Of a stretch of DNA of 64,000 nucleotides, positions 25,431 through 35,445 are shown piece by piece (the stretch's first letter is position 1; every line of letters starts with the position of its first letter). The notes under the pieces were generated by a model, which saw only the letters and a program-made list of their open reading frames with translations, had not been told where the DNA came from and did no database searches. This stretch comes from Haliclystus octoradiatus (lineage: Eukaryota; Cnidaria; Staurozoa; Stauromedusae; Haliclystidae): NCBI GenBank assembly GCA_916610825.1, contig OU744446.1, positions 21,027,223 to 21,091,222 of the forward strand, given 5' to 3'. A program made the translations under genes and the position numbers.

Positions 25431-26388
25431 TAGCCTGCGCACAGACCTTACTTGAAAACCTTTCTTCCTCGTTAGTAAGGTCTGCGCATCCGAGCGAATT
25501 CTCTTGTTCTGAGAGGAAGTGTCATAATTAAAAGCTATTGTGATTTCAACCAATCGTTGTTAAGTACAACACATCTTGTACTGGTCAGTGATTGGTTGAT
25601 GTTTTCACCTATTGTTTTGAAAATATTTTTACATCAAACATTCAAAATTGTCTTCGCATAAACGTGTAACGATCAATGATAAACAATTTACGCAGTTTAC
25701 GGAACGGGATTAACATATCAAATTTTGATTTTACAACAAAGATGTTATCATGTTCTTGTTGGTTTACATCATTATCAAATATAAGAAAGGTTTTTCAATC
25801 TTAATTTTATTTGAACTGCCGTGTTTACAGTTTACAAATATTTCTAAGAGTTGACTTGAAAGCAACTGATTAATAAAACAGTAGGCCTAAATCACTGACC
25901 TTTTATTGATGATGATTTCAGTCAAATATTCATTGCCTGTTAAAAATGAATGAATACTCAAGTCGAGAAACATTATCTAGAGACAGAAAATCCACAGCAT
26001 CACCGATAATAACTTGGATTCGGCTTATTTAATAGCTAAACCTGCTGAACTCAACTGAATTTCTAACAAAACCAATTCTTGATGAGTTATGTTCTGGTAA
26101 TTTCACTGAAAGAAAATTGAAAAGTTCCATAAAAGTGGAGCTGTGTATATAAAACTAAATAAATAAAAAAAATTTTATATTAAAAAGTATATTTTCTTGT
26201 TTCTGATCGTTTCTGGATGAGTTGTTTTCATACGAATGGTCGACATTGCAAAGGTATGCGTTTCACGCAGAGTGTGTCCATCTTTTGGTCATCTCGGCAC
26301 TTCCTGTCAGAACAAGAGATTTCGCTCGGATGCGCAGACCTTACTAACGAGGAAGAAAGGTTATCAAGTAAGGTCTGCGCGCAGGCTA
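25431..26388. mobile_element. Mutator-like miniature inverted-repeat transposon
   Basis: Terminal inverted repeats of about 91 bp (25431-25521 and 26298-26388) begin TAGCCTGCGC and differ at only a few positions. The flanks carry an identical 9-bp direct repeat, GGCGAAAAC (25422-25430 and 26389-26397). Long inverted termini with a 9-bp duplication are characteristic of Mutator-like elements. Each terminus contains its own hairpin, GCGCAGACCTTACT against AGTAAGGTCTGCGC. The interior is AT-rich without a transposase. It is inserted in the Gypsy pol gene between the reverse transcriptase and RNase H regions. Confidence 0.88.
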
Positions 26389-26391
26389 GGC

Positions 26392-26640
26392 GAAAACACG
26401 AAATTTATGAATTTAGAGGGCTTTGACCGTGAAATGATTTACAAATTTATCGTTGGTGAGCACCACAATACAGTTTGACTAAAACAAGAAACGGGAAAGT
26501 TTTTTGAACATTTTATGTAAATTTCAAGTTGCCCGGAGAAACCTGCCCTTTTATATATGTGGCGCTCGGTCTATCAATAGGAGAAGGCAGTTCTAGTAAG
26601 TCTGTTTTTGATTTTAATTTGGTGAAATGCCTTTGGAAGT
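26392..26640 (-). pseudogene. Gypsy connection region (degenerate)
   Basis: A frame change after the reverse transcriptase gives [15 protein letters not shown], matching the LGH-x-VS-x-GI-x-P segment of Gypsy elements, followed by decayed sequence to the miniature transposon. Several stops are present. Confidence 0.6.
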
Positions 26641-27275
26641 GACTTCATACTCTAAAAAATCGATAGACGCAAATGAAAAAAATACATTGTGATAGATTAA
26701 CGCGTAGACCATATTCAGCAAGTCTAGCAAGAACAAGTTGTAAACGGGCATCATGCTCTGCTTGACTGCTTGCATAAATCAAAATATCATCGATGTATCG
26801 AAAACAAGGTATTGAACACAAAACAGAATTAATAAAGCGTGAAAAAGTCGCGGCACTATTGCGTAGCCCAAAAGACATTGTTTGATAACAAAAGGCACCG
26901 GAAGGAGTAGTGATAGTTGTTTTGTTTATGTCATCAGGATGTATTGGAATCTGATGATAGGCTTTAGATAAATCCAGACGAGAAAAAATTATATTTATGG
27001 CCACAAAGTTTATTGTTAAAAGATTGTAGATTAGGGAGAGAATAGCGATCGAGTTTAGTAATTCGATTAAGTGCCTGATAATCTCTAACAGGTCGAAAGG
27101 TGTCAGGTTCAGATTTTTGAACTATATGCAAAGGACTAGCCCAGGGAGAAGTCGAAGGTTTAATTATGCCTGCATCTACTATTTTATCAAATTCAGCCTT
27201 GGCCACGGCAAATTTGCGGGGGTGTAATCGGCGAGGTTGACAAACAACGGGCGGGATCTCTCACAGTTTCGATGT
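26640..27275 (-). pseudogene. Gypsy reverse transcriptase
   Basis: In order on the minus strand: [54 protein letters not shown], then after a frame change [19 protein letters not shown] (catalytic D), [30 protein letters not shown] and [13 protein letters not shown] (the Y-x-DD box is YIDD). These are the standard finger and palm motifs of Ty3/Gypsy reverse transcriptase. A frameshift near 27000 separates the two halves (after YNFFSSG), so no intact enzyme is made. An alternating fit to Gypsy motifs over about 9 kb shows that all the minus-strand pieces here come from one insertion. Confidence 0.92.
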
Positions 27276-27612
27276 GGTGTACGACATCGTGTGGCGGTGT
27301 GTTTTGAATGAAAAAGGTGTAAATAATTGGCATGAAAATTTAAAATGTTACGCACGTTCGAAGAAAGATTTCGTATCGGGAAAAGGAAATATGACAGATT
27401 CGACGGAAACAGAACAGCATGTTAATGGGACAAAAACAGTTGTTGTGTCGTCAATTAAAACTTGTTTGGAACAATCAAGGGTTATTTTGTGTTTGTGTAA
27501 AAAAATCTATGCCTACAATCGGTTGAGTAACTTCAGCAATTATAAATGAATGGGGAAAAGAGCGTCTTAGTCTAGGCATAGTGGTTGTTAGCTCAGATGG
27601 AATTCAAAGCAT
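27276..27612 (-). pseudogene. Gypsy protease C-terminal part and linker
   Basis: The minus strand reads HSFIIAEVTQPIVGIDFF, the second part of the Gypsy protease (usually I-A-D-V-x-x-PI-x-G-x-DFL), then a variable linker and a VVHHIETV segment that precedes the reverse transcriptase (usually HHIET-x-GPPV). Frameshifts break it. The first half of the protease lies at 32.0-32.2 kb, separated by the LINE, SINE and BEL insertions. Confidence 0.75.
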
Positions 27613-27616
27613 TAGT

Positions 27617-27621
27617 ACACT
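27617..27621. repeat. BEL element target-site duplication, left
   Basis: ACACT, matched by ACACT at 31093-31097 directly after the right LTR. Confidence 0.9.
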
Positions 27622-28084
27622 TGTAAGCGCCAATTCCTACTAAATTAACTTAAATTATATATTCTACTGCGCATGCTCATAATATATTGCATAGCGCATA
27701 TATTAAACTTTAGTTGGCAAAATATCACCGAAAGATCAACAACAGCTTTCAACCATCGGACACACGGTATGAATTCTTTACATTAATTATAATTATCATA
27801 ACAACAATCTTACATATCTATATATTCAATCTTTTTATATCATTTTATTAGTATTTTAACATCACTTTCATTTATTTCATTTTTATAGTTTAAAACGGTA
27901 AAACGATAATTCGTAAATCGGTAAATCATTACAAGTCATATTCAACGTTTCTCTATCAAAGAAAACAACATTTATATCGTTATCGTAACAAATTGTGTCT
28001 ATTTATTGTGTCTTTCCTATCATTCTAATGTTACTGTCATTCGCTGCGCCAACCCAAATGAAAATCATAGAACTGGCGGTTACA
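27622..28084 (+). repeat. BEL/Pao left LTR
   Basis: 463 bp, beginning TGTAAGCGCC and ending GGCGGTTACA (TG...CA). It differs from the right LTR by about four changes: C/T at GTAAAACGAT, T/C at ATTTTATTAG, G/C context at TATTGTGTC, and a one-base indel near ACATTTATATCG. Confidence 0.95.
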
Positions 28085-28121
28085 TTAAAGTTTTAAACGT
28101 ATTATTAGTATCATATCAACT

Positions 28122-30245
28122 ATGGATTATGCAAGTTCATTACCAATCCAAGGCACTCCTAGAGATGAGAGAAGAAGGACCACTCAATCTCTAAGAGCAG
28201 TAACAATTGACAATAATTTATTACATGATCGGCCTGTAAGAAGCCGCGCCTCAAGCGACGGGTTTCAATCAAGAAGACGTCAGGCAATGCAAGCGCTTGA
28301 ATTAGCAAAATTCAAACGTGATAATAAACTTATAATAGCCCAAGAAGAAGCGACATTAGCTATTCAAAAGAAAATGAATGCCGCTGATTTAGAGATGAAA
28401 AAAGCAGAATTAGAACTAAAATACTGTGAGGACTTTGTACTAGATAATGACGATAACCAATCCTTCAATTTATATGAAGATATTAAATCAAACGAAGATA
28501 AGAAATGTAACGTGCAAAATTGGGTCCAATCTATTAACGATGGCAATATCAAAACAGAGGATAATCACAGTGATAACAACTTAACATCCTTAGTAGCTAA
28601 GTTAAGTCTTCCTAAAGTCAAGCCACCGGAATTCTCTGGTAATCCTGTTGATTATCCGCGTTTCATAAAAACATTTGAACAAATGATAAAGGATAAAGGG
28701 CTAACCGATAATGAAAAACTCTGGCATTTAGAAAACTGTTGTATAGGAGAAGCTAAAACCTCAATAAGAAACTGTCTTGGTTTAGAGGGTGGTTTAGAAC
28801 GAGCACTGAAAAAACTAAAACAACGCTACGGAAATGCTTTTGAAGTTGCCGCTGCAGCAATCAAAACAGTAATAGCAGGAGGGCAAATTGAACGTCATGA
28901 TGCAAAAGCTATTCAACGATTTTCTGATAATATTCAAGATTGTGTTGACACGCTAAATCAAATCGGTTATGAAGCAGACATGAACTCAAACATAACTTTG
29001 CAAAAGGTTGTCAGCAAAATGCCTGATTCTATGAGAGATAGATGGTCAGCGACCGCAATAAAAATACGGAGAACCGGACGAAATCCGTTGCTTTCAGATA
29101 TTTCAAATTTCATGTCCACTCAAGCTGAAGCCATGAATGATCCTATATTTGGAATAATTAATGACAATCGTCGAAAAGCTCATAAAGTATATTCAACACA
29201 AACAACGGAATCTGAGACTATACACAGTATTGAACCAACGACAAATTATAACAACAACAGAAAACAATGCGTTATTTGTAACGAGGAACACAGATCAAAT
29301 AAGTGTGCACAATTTATTGAAAAATCTCAACAACAGCGTGAAAACTTTGTCAGAGAAAATAAGTTATGCTACAACTGTCTAGGCTTCAATCATACAGCCA
29401 GGCAATGCAAAAGTCCTAATCGTTGTACGATGTGCAAACAACTACATCATTCATTACTTCATCGTCTATCGTTGCCTAGCAACACATCCGCAGCGGTAGT
29501 TGAAACAGTCGAAGATACCGTTAATTCAGATTATTCAGACGAAAACAATAGCACTTATGAAACGGTCGGTGTAACAAACACAAATGAGCGTTCTATTGTA
29601 CAAATTGTCCCAATCAAATTAGAAGCACGGAATGGCAAAAGTATAGAAACGTATGCACTTTTAGACACGGGTTCGTCAATAACTATGTGTGGTAATGCTA
29701 TTGCTAAACAACTAGAAATAAGTGGTGAACGGCAAACATTGCAATTTTCAACAGTGGCAGAACAAAGGGAGAAGGTCAGCGCTTTTACGACCTCACTAAC
29801 AGCAAAATCAGTAGAGGACGATGTAACAATTGATCTACCAAAAGTCTGGGTAATAAACAAATTAAACGTCCCTATGACAACGCTTCCGCGATCATTTGAC
29901 CTCTCAAAATTCCCGCATTTAAAAGGCGTGAAGTTCCCTGAAGCACACAATGTGAATGAAGTGGGTTTAATAATAGGAACTAATGTGCCACGAGCATTAG
30001 TGCACACAGAGGTAAAAGCCGGCAAGCAACAGCAACCAATTGCAGTAAAAACTATGTTTGGATGGTGTTTAATAGGGTGCCCGGACAAATCAACAACAAA
30101 TGTTCCCAATAAATGTGCCAATGATGGATACGCAGTTAAGTCAGATAAAGAAACCGCTATAAACATCATACATGACAAGAAATGGAAACGTTTACCACAG
30201 CAGAGATTAGAGCGAAACAAACCATCGTTTTCTTACAGGCCTTAA
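28122..30245 (+). CDS. BEL/Pao gag-protease polyprotein, truncated pol
   Basis: A 707-codon intact frame. Residues about 55-110 are charged and helical (coiled-coil-like). The BEL gag core starts near residue 165 with LPKVKPPEFSGNPVDYPRFI, the DUF1759-type domain that assembles the particle. Zinc-binding Cys/His clusters follow (CVICNEEHRSNKC, CYNCLGFNHTARQC, CTMCKQLHHSLLH). An aspartic protease is at about residue 514 with ALLDTGSSITMC (DTG active site), followed by GLIIGTNVP and TMFGWCLIGC, typical of the pre-RT region of BEL pol. The frame ends soon after, at RPL-stop; full BEL polyproteins are more than twice as long. It could supply gag and protease but depends on relatives for reverse transcription and integration. 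Confidence 0.93.
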   Translation: MDYASSLPIQGTPRDERRRTTQSLRAVTIDNNLLHDRPVRSRASSDGFQSRRRQAMQALELAKFKRDNKLIIAQEEATLAIQKKMNAADLEMKKAELELKYCEDFVLDNDDNQSFNLYEDIKSNEDKKCNVQNWVQSINDGNIKTEDNHSDNNLTSLVAKLSLPKVKPPEFSGNPVDYPRFIKTFEQMIKDKGLTDNEKLWHLENCCIGEAKTSIRNCLGLEGGLERALKKLKQRYGNAFEVAAAAIKTVIAGGQIERHDAKAIQRFSDNIQDCVDTLNQIGYEADMNSNITLQKVVSKMPDSMRDRWSATAIKIRRTGRNPLLSDISNFMSTQAEAMNDPIFGIINDNRRKAHKVYSTQTTESETIHSIEPTTNYNNNRKQCVICNEEHRSNKCAQFIEKSQQQRENFVRENKLCYNCLGFNHTARQCKSPNRCTMCKQLHHSLLHRLSLPSNTSAAVVETVEDTVNSDYSDENNSTYETVGVTNTNERSIVQIVPIKLEARNGKSIETYALLDTGSSITMCGNAIAKQLEISGERQTLQFSTVAEQREKVSAFTTSLTAKSVEDDVTIDLPKVWVINKLNVPMTTLPRSFDLSKFPHLKGVKFPEAHNVNEVGLIIGTNVPRALVHTEVKAGKQQQPIAVKTMFGWCLIGCPDKSTTNVPNKCANDGYAVKSDKETAINIIHDKKWKRLPQQRLERNKPSFSYRP

Positions 30246-30628
30246 CTATTGATTGGCCCAAAGTATTATAGTTGCACTATTACACTCTTATGTTCTCTTG
30301 AAGCAACATCCACGTGAACATTGGTATTGGTTTATTTACAACAGCATATACTTTATACTATAATATTGGTTTATTACTGGAATTATTACTACGTTATTAG
30401 TATTGGTTTATTATTACTATTATTACAACTATCACAATTACGATATTGGTTAATTCTACATTATTTGGTTTGATCAACTGATGAAGAAGACGTGACAACA
30501 TTATGATGAAGATGTCAAAGCAATATCATTTTCATATCTATATTAAATTTAGTGTCTAGTTTAAATTAATTGTTGCTTACCTTGTTAAATAATGTACTCA
30601 TATAAAGTCGTACATTGGGGAGGCCTAA
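30246..30628. other. BEL/Pao 3' internal region
   Basis: AT-rich non-coding segment between the polyprotein stop and the right LTR, rich in TATTGGTTTATT repeats. It ends in the purine tract GGGGAGG just before the LTR. The reverse transcriptase and integrase genes that should be here are deleted. Confidence 0.7.
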
Positions 30629-31092
30629 TGTAAGCGCCAATTCCTACTAAATTAACTTAAATTATATATTCTACTGCGCATGCTCATAATATATTGCATA
30701 GCGCATATATTAAACTTTAGTTGGCAAAATATCACCGAAAGATCAACAACAGCTTTCAACCATCGGACACACGGTATGAATTCTTTACATTAATTATAAT
30801 TATCATAACAACAATCTTACATATCTATATATTCAATCTTTTTATATCATTTCATTAGTATTTTAACATCACTTTCATTTATTTCATTTTTATAGTTTAA
30901 AACGGTAAAATGATAATTCGTAAATCGGTAAATCATTACAAGTCATATTCAACGTTTCTCTATCAAAGAAAACAACATTTAATATCGTTATCGTAACAAA
31001 TTGTGTCTATTTATTGCGTCTTTCCTATCATTCTAATGTTACTGTCATTCGCTGCGCCAACCCAAATGAAAATCATAGAACTGGCGGTTACA
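30629..31092 (+). repeat. BEL/Pao right LTR
   Basis: 464 bp, beginning TGTAAGCGCC and ending GGCGGTTACA, nearly identical to the left LTR and followed by the duplicated ACACT. Confidence 0.95.
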
Positions 31093-31650
31093 ACACTAGA
31101 CTACAGAAAATTATCAATGCCTCCGCTCGTGTGGTTTGCATGCTACCGAGATTAGAGCATGTCACATCTGCGCTCGTCCAACTTCACTGGTTACCAGCCA
31201 AGCAGAGAATCCATTATTAAATCTCACTAATTGTTTTCAAAGCACTTCATGGGGCTGCACCACAACACATACAGGAAATATTGATACTCCGTAACAGCTT
31301 ACGTCAGACATACTCTCTGAGGTCATTAACATCAAACCTCCTTGTTAATCCAAGAACACAATCCAAAGCATTCGGAGATCGTTCCTTCTCGGTAGCTACA
31401 CCAACAGTTTGGAATTCCTTGCCGGAGCAGGTTAGAAACTGTAACACATTGGATATTTTTAGAGCTTCTTGAAAGACCTATCTCTTTCGAGATGCGTATT
31501 TCTCGTAATTATACTTTTAAGAACTTTTAATTAGTACAACAACAACAAAAATCTAGATAATGTATATATAATGATGAATGTGTAAAACAGCTCTTTACAA
31601 TATTTTATAGTTTTAGCGTTTATAAATTGTATATTATTATTATTATTAAT
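31093..31650 (+). pseudogene. LINE reverse transcriptase 3' fragment
   Basis: The frame beginning after the BEL element reads TRLQKIINASARVVCMLPRL, VTSALVQLHWLPAKQRIHY, and in a shifted frame YSLRS and FGDRSFSVATPTVWNSLPEQ. These are the C-terminal segments after the palm domain of CR1/L2/jockey-type LINE reverse transcriptases. It stops shortly after and ends in an ATT-rich tail at 31632-31650. It is 5'-truncated, with two frame breaks. Confidence 0.85.
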
Positions 31651-31654
31651 ATGA

Positions 31655-31990
31655 GGAGGATTGGATTAGCTCAGATGGCAGAGCAACCGAACTTCAGATC
31701 GGATCATATCTGATCGACTGCGCTTCAAATCCCCCGAAGTGCAACTCAGCCTTGACATTATCTGAAACATAGAATGGTCCAGAGAGAATTGCATTGTAAG
31801 TAGCTGGGGCGCATCGTTGCGCATTGACAATCGAGACCTATCTGCCATGAAATTGATCTGTGGTGTCGCGGCTGAGATCAACAAAGAGCATTTAAAATAA
31901 TTGCTTTCAGCGTAAAGAAACTTCTCTAGAAGTAGAGGAGTGGTACGGGTGCCTTTGGTAGGGCGACACCGTCTACATTATTTAATTTTT
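31655..31990 (+). mobile_element. tRNA-derived SINE
   Basis: An internal RNA polymerase III promoter is visible: A box TTAGCTCAGATGGCAGAGC at 31666-31684 and B box GCTTCAAATCC at 31722-31732, with tRNA-like spacing of about 50 bp. The sequence does not close into a tRNA acceptor stem and continues for more than 200 bp, so it is a SINE rather than a tRNA gene. The 3' boundary is uncertain. It sits in the Gypsy protease gene. Confidence 0.65.
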
Positions 31991-32011
31991 TATAGTGGCT
32001 GTTGTGGCGAG

Positions 32012-32200
32012 TTCACCTAGTAACATTGATGCCCTTTCCGGAGGCAAAAATTAAAGATAAATTGGAAGATGATAATTTTAAATCATATTTTAGAGAAAGA
32101 GAAATTGGAATTATAGATACAGCAGAACCAGTATCAATAAGAAAAGCTACAGCAGGCATTGTTTGGCAGAATAACAGTGACACACATAAATAAGCCATGC
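32012..32200 (-). pseudogene. Gypsy protease N-terminal part
   Basis: The minus strand reads AVAFLIDTGSAVSIIPISL, the aspartic protease active-site segment of Gypsy elements (DTG-S-x-x-S-x-IP). LIFASGKGINV, the flap region, follows, and the frame then stops. It continues in the fragment near 27.6 kb. The element is broken here by later insertions. Confidence 0.85.
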
Positions 32201-32237
32201 TGAGGTTCTGAATAAGGTTCATAAATAAGGTTCTGAA

Positions 32238-32264
32238 TAAATGATGATGATGATGATGATGATA
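32238..32264. repeat. (ATG)n microsatellite
   Basis: About eight perfect ATG repeats, preceded by three degenerate copies of AAGGTTCTGAATA. Possibly the tail of a degenerate SINE. Confidence 0.85.
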
Positions 32265-32269
32265 GATTC

Positions 32270-32700
32270 AACACGGCTTAAAAGTTTTCCGGGGCCGGGA
32301 TAGCGGAGACAGAATTAATTGGAGTAGGCAAGACAGGACGGGTATTGTTTGGTGTTGCGTGATCATTGTTTAAAAACGTTGGTGGTTTTGGACCAGTACA
32401 CCAAAAAAAAAAGTGATATTAGCGGCATATTTTAGTACTTTGACCTTTTGAGTAACCTGTAATAACCGTGAATTGATCGTTATTGCGCACGCATACTGAG
32501 TAGAGGAATTCGGTTGTTGATACCGAGCCGCCTGAACTGGTACAGGAGCCTGAAAAAATGTTGATCTAAGGGTTGAGTAGGTAAAAAACTAAGATTGTTA
32601 GAATAGGAGGTGTCATTACGGGAAGCGCCCCAAACAGTGTCAGCTACTTTCAAAAATGGTGGCATGGGCAATTCTGTATGGCTTATCAAAAGCTGACGAA
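32270..32700 (-). pseudogene. Gypsy gag C-terminal region
   Basis: Open minus-strand pieces include ELPMPPFLKVADTVWGAS, YSNNLSFLPTQP, then in another frame APVPVQAARYQQPN and a proline-rich TPINSVSAIPAPENF. Position directly upstream of the protease fragment and composition fit the end of gag and the linker. No complete zinc knuckle could be read. Assignment is mainly positional. Confidence 0.45.
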
Positions 32701-32716
32701 AGCTTATCAAAAGAGA

Positions 32717-35110
32717 CCTAAATTGTGATTTAAGTACGAAAAACACAAACCCAAGTGCACAAAATAATCTGAAACAGTATATAGCAGACTTTGCATTCAC
32801 CAATTTGATAAATGAAGTAACACGACCAGCATCAGGTACTATTCTAGACACAATCATGACAAGCCACCCTAATTATTTCTACTCGTCAAAAGTAATTTCT
32901 ACAGGTGCGTCTGACCACAGTATGTGCATGGCTCAGATGAAGAATAAACTACAACGCCTACCAGCAAAGAAAATCACATTCAGAAAGACAAAGAAGACTG
33001 ATTTTGAAGCATTGAATTATGAACTTGCCTCACTGCAATTGGAAAATGTTTACTCGGACTTGGATGGAAACCCACGAAATGCTGACGAAGTCTGTAAAAT
33101 TTGGTTTGACAAAGTGAGTACGCTAATAAATGAATACGCCCCTCTGAAAACACGATTTTAATTAAAGCTAGAAGACCAATATGGATAAACAGTGAGATTG
33201 AAGAAGCGATTCGTCATAGAGACAAACTTTCGAAATTACCTCGCACTCCTGCCATACTAGTCCAATTCAAAGCTCAGAGAAATCTAGTTACTAGCCTTAA
33301 AAGAAAATCCGCCCAACGCTTCCTTATTGCATCATCACATAGCGACCCTGCCAAGTTCCACCGCAGTCTACAAACCATCACTGGAATTGGAAAAGATAAA
33401 TCTACTTCGATACATACAATTTTTCACAACAACAAGCTACATACTTCAGCTGAATCCAAAGCAAACCTACTACGTGATCATTTTTCATCGTGTATACCTT
33501 TCCCTCTACCACTCACTGATTCGCAGCTACAACAGCATAGTAGTATAACTACAATTAAAAATCAACAATATGGAACATTTAGTTTTTCACCAACATCTGA
33601 CTTTGAAATATATAAAATAATATCCAATATGAAAAACAACAAAGCAACAGGAGCAGACTCAATATCAGTGGTATTTTAAAATCAATTTCATCAGGGCTTA
33701 CCCCAGCAATAGCAACTTTGTTTAATCATCTAATTTCAATTGGCGAATTTTCTTCTGCTTGGAAACATGGTATCACTACACCTGTATTCAAGAATGGTGA
33801 CCGTACAAAGCATGAGAATTATAGACCTATTGCAATTTTAACTCATATATCAAAAATTCTGGAGAAAATACTAACGAAGCAGCTGCAATCTCACTTTCTT
33901 TTGAAATTTTCAAAAGACATGTATGGTTTTATTCCGAGACACAACACAGAACTGGTACTCTTAAAGCTAACGCAAGATTGCACAAACGCCTTGAACAGTA
34001 GACAGAGTACAACAATAGCAACATTGGACCTATCTAAAGCCTTTGATATGATCCATCATGGTCTGCTTCTAGAAAAATTGAAGAGTTATGGCCTGGATTT
34101 AACTAGCTGTGCTCTAATAGAAAGCTATCTAACTGGCCGCACTCAATCCGTCCGTGTGGACAACACACTGTCGACACCATATGAAACACCACGTGGAGTA
34201 CCACAAGGTTCAATTTTAGGACCTCTGCTATTTAATGTATATGTTAATGACCTCTCTATGCTGAAACTTTCATCATCCTTAATTCGCTATGCCGAAGATA
34301 CAACACTATACGTCCACCATAAGTGCACTACGCAAGCAATATCGATCATCAATACTGACATACGTAAGGTACACGATTGGTTCTTAGACAATTATATGAT
34401 ATTAAACACTGGAAAAACCCAAACTATCAACATCGTAAATTCAAAAGTGTTGCTACCTATACCAAAAATCAAAGTTGGATTATCAGAGATACCTTTCTCA
34501 AATACAATCAAACTGCTTGGTGTGATTATTGACGAAAAGCTACACATTAAAATTCAATTAAAAAACTGTTTAAAGAAAGGCAACTTTGCACTCCATCAAC
34601 TTCGACAACTACACCATTCTCTAACCAGCAGTATATCAGTAAACTTATATAAAACATACATCCGTCCACACATAGAGTATGGAAGTCCACTTCTGACATG
34701 CCTGCCTGTTTCTGAACGTTCAAAGTTGGACAGCTTTCAAAGAAAGGCACTACGTCATCTCAGAGTAAATGATTCATACGTCAAGAACATCTCTGATCTA
34801 GCAATTAGAAGATCTGTAAAATTAGTGACTATCTTGCACGGCACCCTCACAACATCACGACCTTTATTAATTAGACAACTTTTTAAAACACCATCATCAA
34901 AATACTGTCTAAGAGGGGAACACCGATTGAAGACACCAACCGTAAATTGCAAGAAGATGAGTTTCAGTTTTGTAGTTATGTCAATAAGACTATGGACTAT
35001 GCTTACTGAAGAAATTAAATCATTATCTATACAGAAATTTAAATCTGCTACTGAAGAACATTTTATTTCCTTAAAATTGTTTGGATACTTCAACACTGAT
35101 CCATATTAGT
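32717..35110 (+). pseudogene. CR1/L2-like LINE, endonuclease end and RT
   Basis: The 5'-truncated ORF2-type gene begins inside the endonuclease (FTNLINEVTRPASGTILDTI and GASDHSMCM, the SDH motif). The linker to 33670 is open in shifted frames (ARRPIWINSEIEEAIRHRDK, then MKNNKATGADSIS). A 463-codon open frame from 33718 holds the reverse transcriptase: WKHGITTPVFKNGD, YRPIAILTHISKILEKI, TIATLDLSKAFDMIHH (catalytic D), GVPQGSILGPLLFNVYVNDL and, at the active-site box, RYAEDTTLY. The usual YADD is YAED, so a catalytic aspartate is replaced. Frameshifts lie near 33155 and 33672. The gene is inactive though recently so. Confidence 0.9.
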
Positions 35111-35406
35111 TATTGAATTAATTGACAGAATAATCTATGAACTACACTAATAGATTTAAAAAGAGTAAAAACATTTCATTTTCAAATTTAACCCAATGAT
35201 TATAACCTACCACATAATTTTGTAACAAGCTTATGTAGATTAATTAATCAAGTATATACTTCACTTACTGCTACTATTATTATTTTTAAAATTTATCTTG
35301 AATGTATTAATATTATCTCCTTCGTAATAATGTAAACGAGCAGGCATTGCTCATTTTATCAACGAAGTAAAATAAAATCAAACACACACGCACACACACA
35401 CACACG
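35111..35406 (+). mobile_element. LINE 3' UTR and (CA)n tail
   Basis: AT-rich non-coding sequence after the LINE stop, ending in an ACACACACGCACACACACAC run at about 35383-35406. The repeat is likely the LINE's 3' tail; minus-strand exon sequence begins 40 bp further right. Confidence 0.7.
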
Positions 35407-35445
35407 ATTGTTAATAGGCAAAACATTTAGCAAACGATATCTTAC

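Larger units (their letters stand above)
27622..31092 (+). mobile_element. BEL/Pao LTR retrotransposon, internally deleted
   Basis: A complete LTR-to-LTR element of about 3.47 kb with identical 5-bp flanks (ACACT). It carries one long open frame for gag and protease, but there is no room for reverse transcriptase, RNase H or integrase. A purine-rich tract, TTGGGGAGG, precedes the right LTR. The left flank is Gypsy sequence and the right flank is a LINE fragment, so it inserted at or beside their junction. LTR divergence is very low, marking it as one of the youngest insertions in the window. Confidence 0.95.

Noticed and set aside
29555-30220. 221-codon minus-strand frame under the BEL gene
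   Set aside because: Antisense shadow of the strongly supported gag-protease frame.
31655-31745. A genuine tRNA gene
   Set aside because: A and B boxes are present, but an acceptor stem and full cloverleaf cannot be closed, and the sequence continues as a SINE.
32480-32857. 125-codon minus-strand frame as a separate gene
   Set aside because: Its first half is the antisense of the LINE endonuclease and its second half is Gypsy gag sequence; it crosses a transposon junction.
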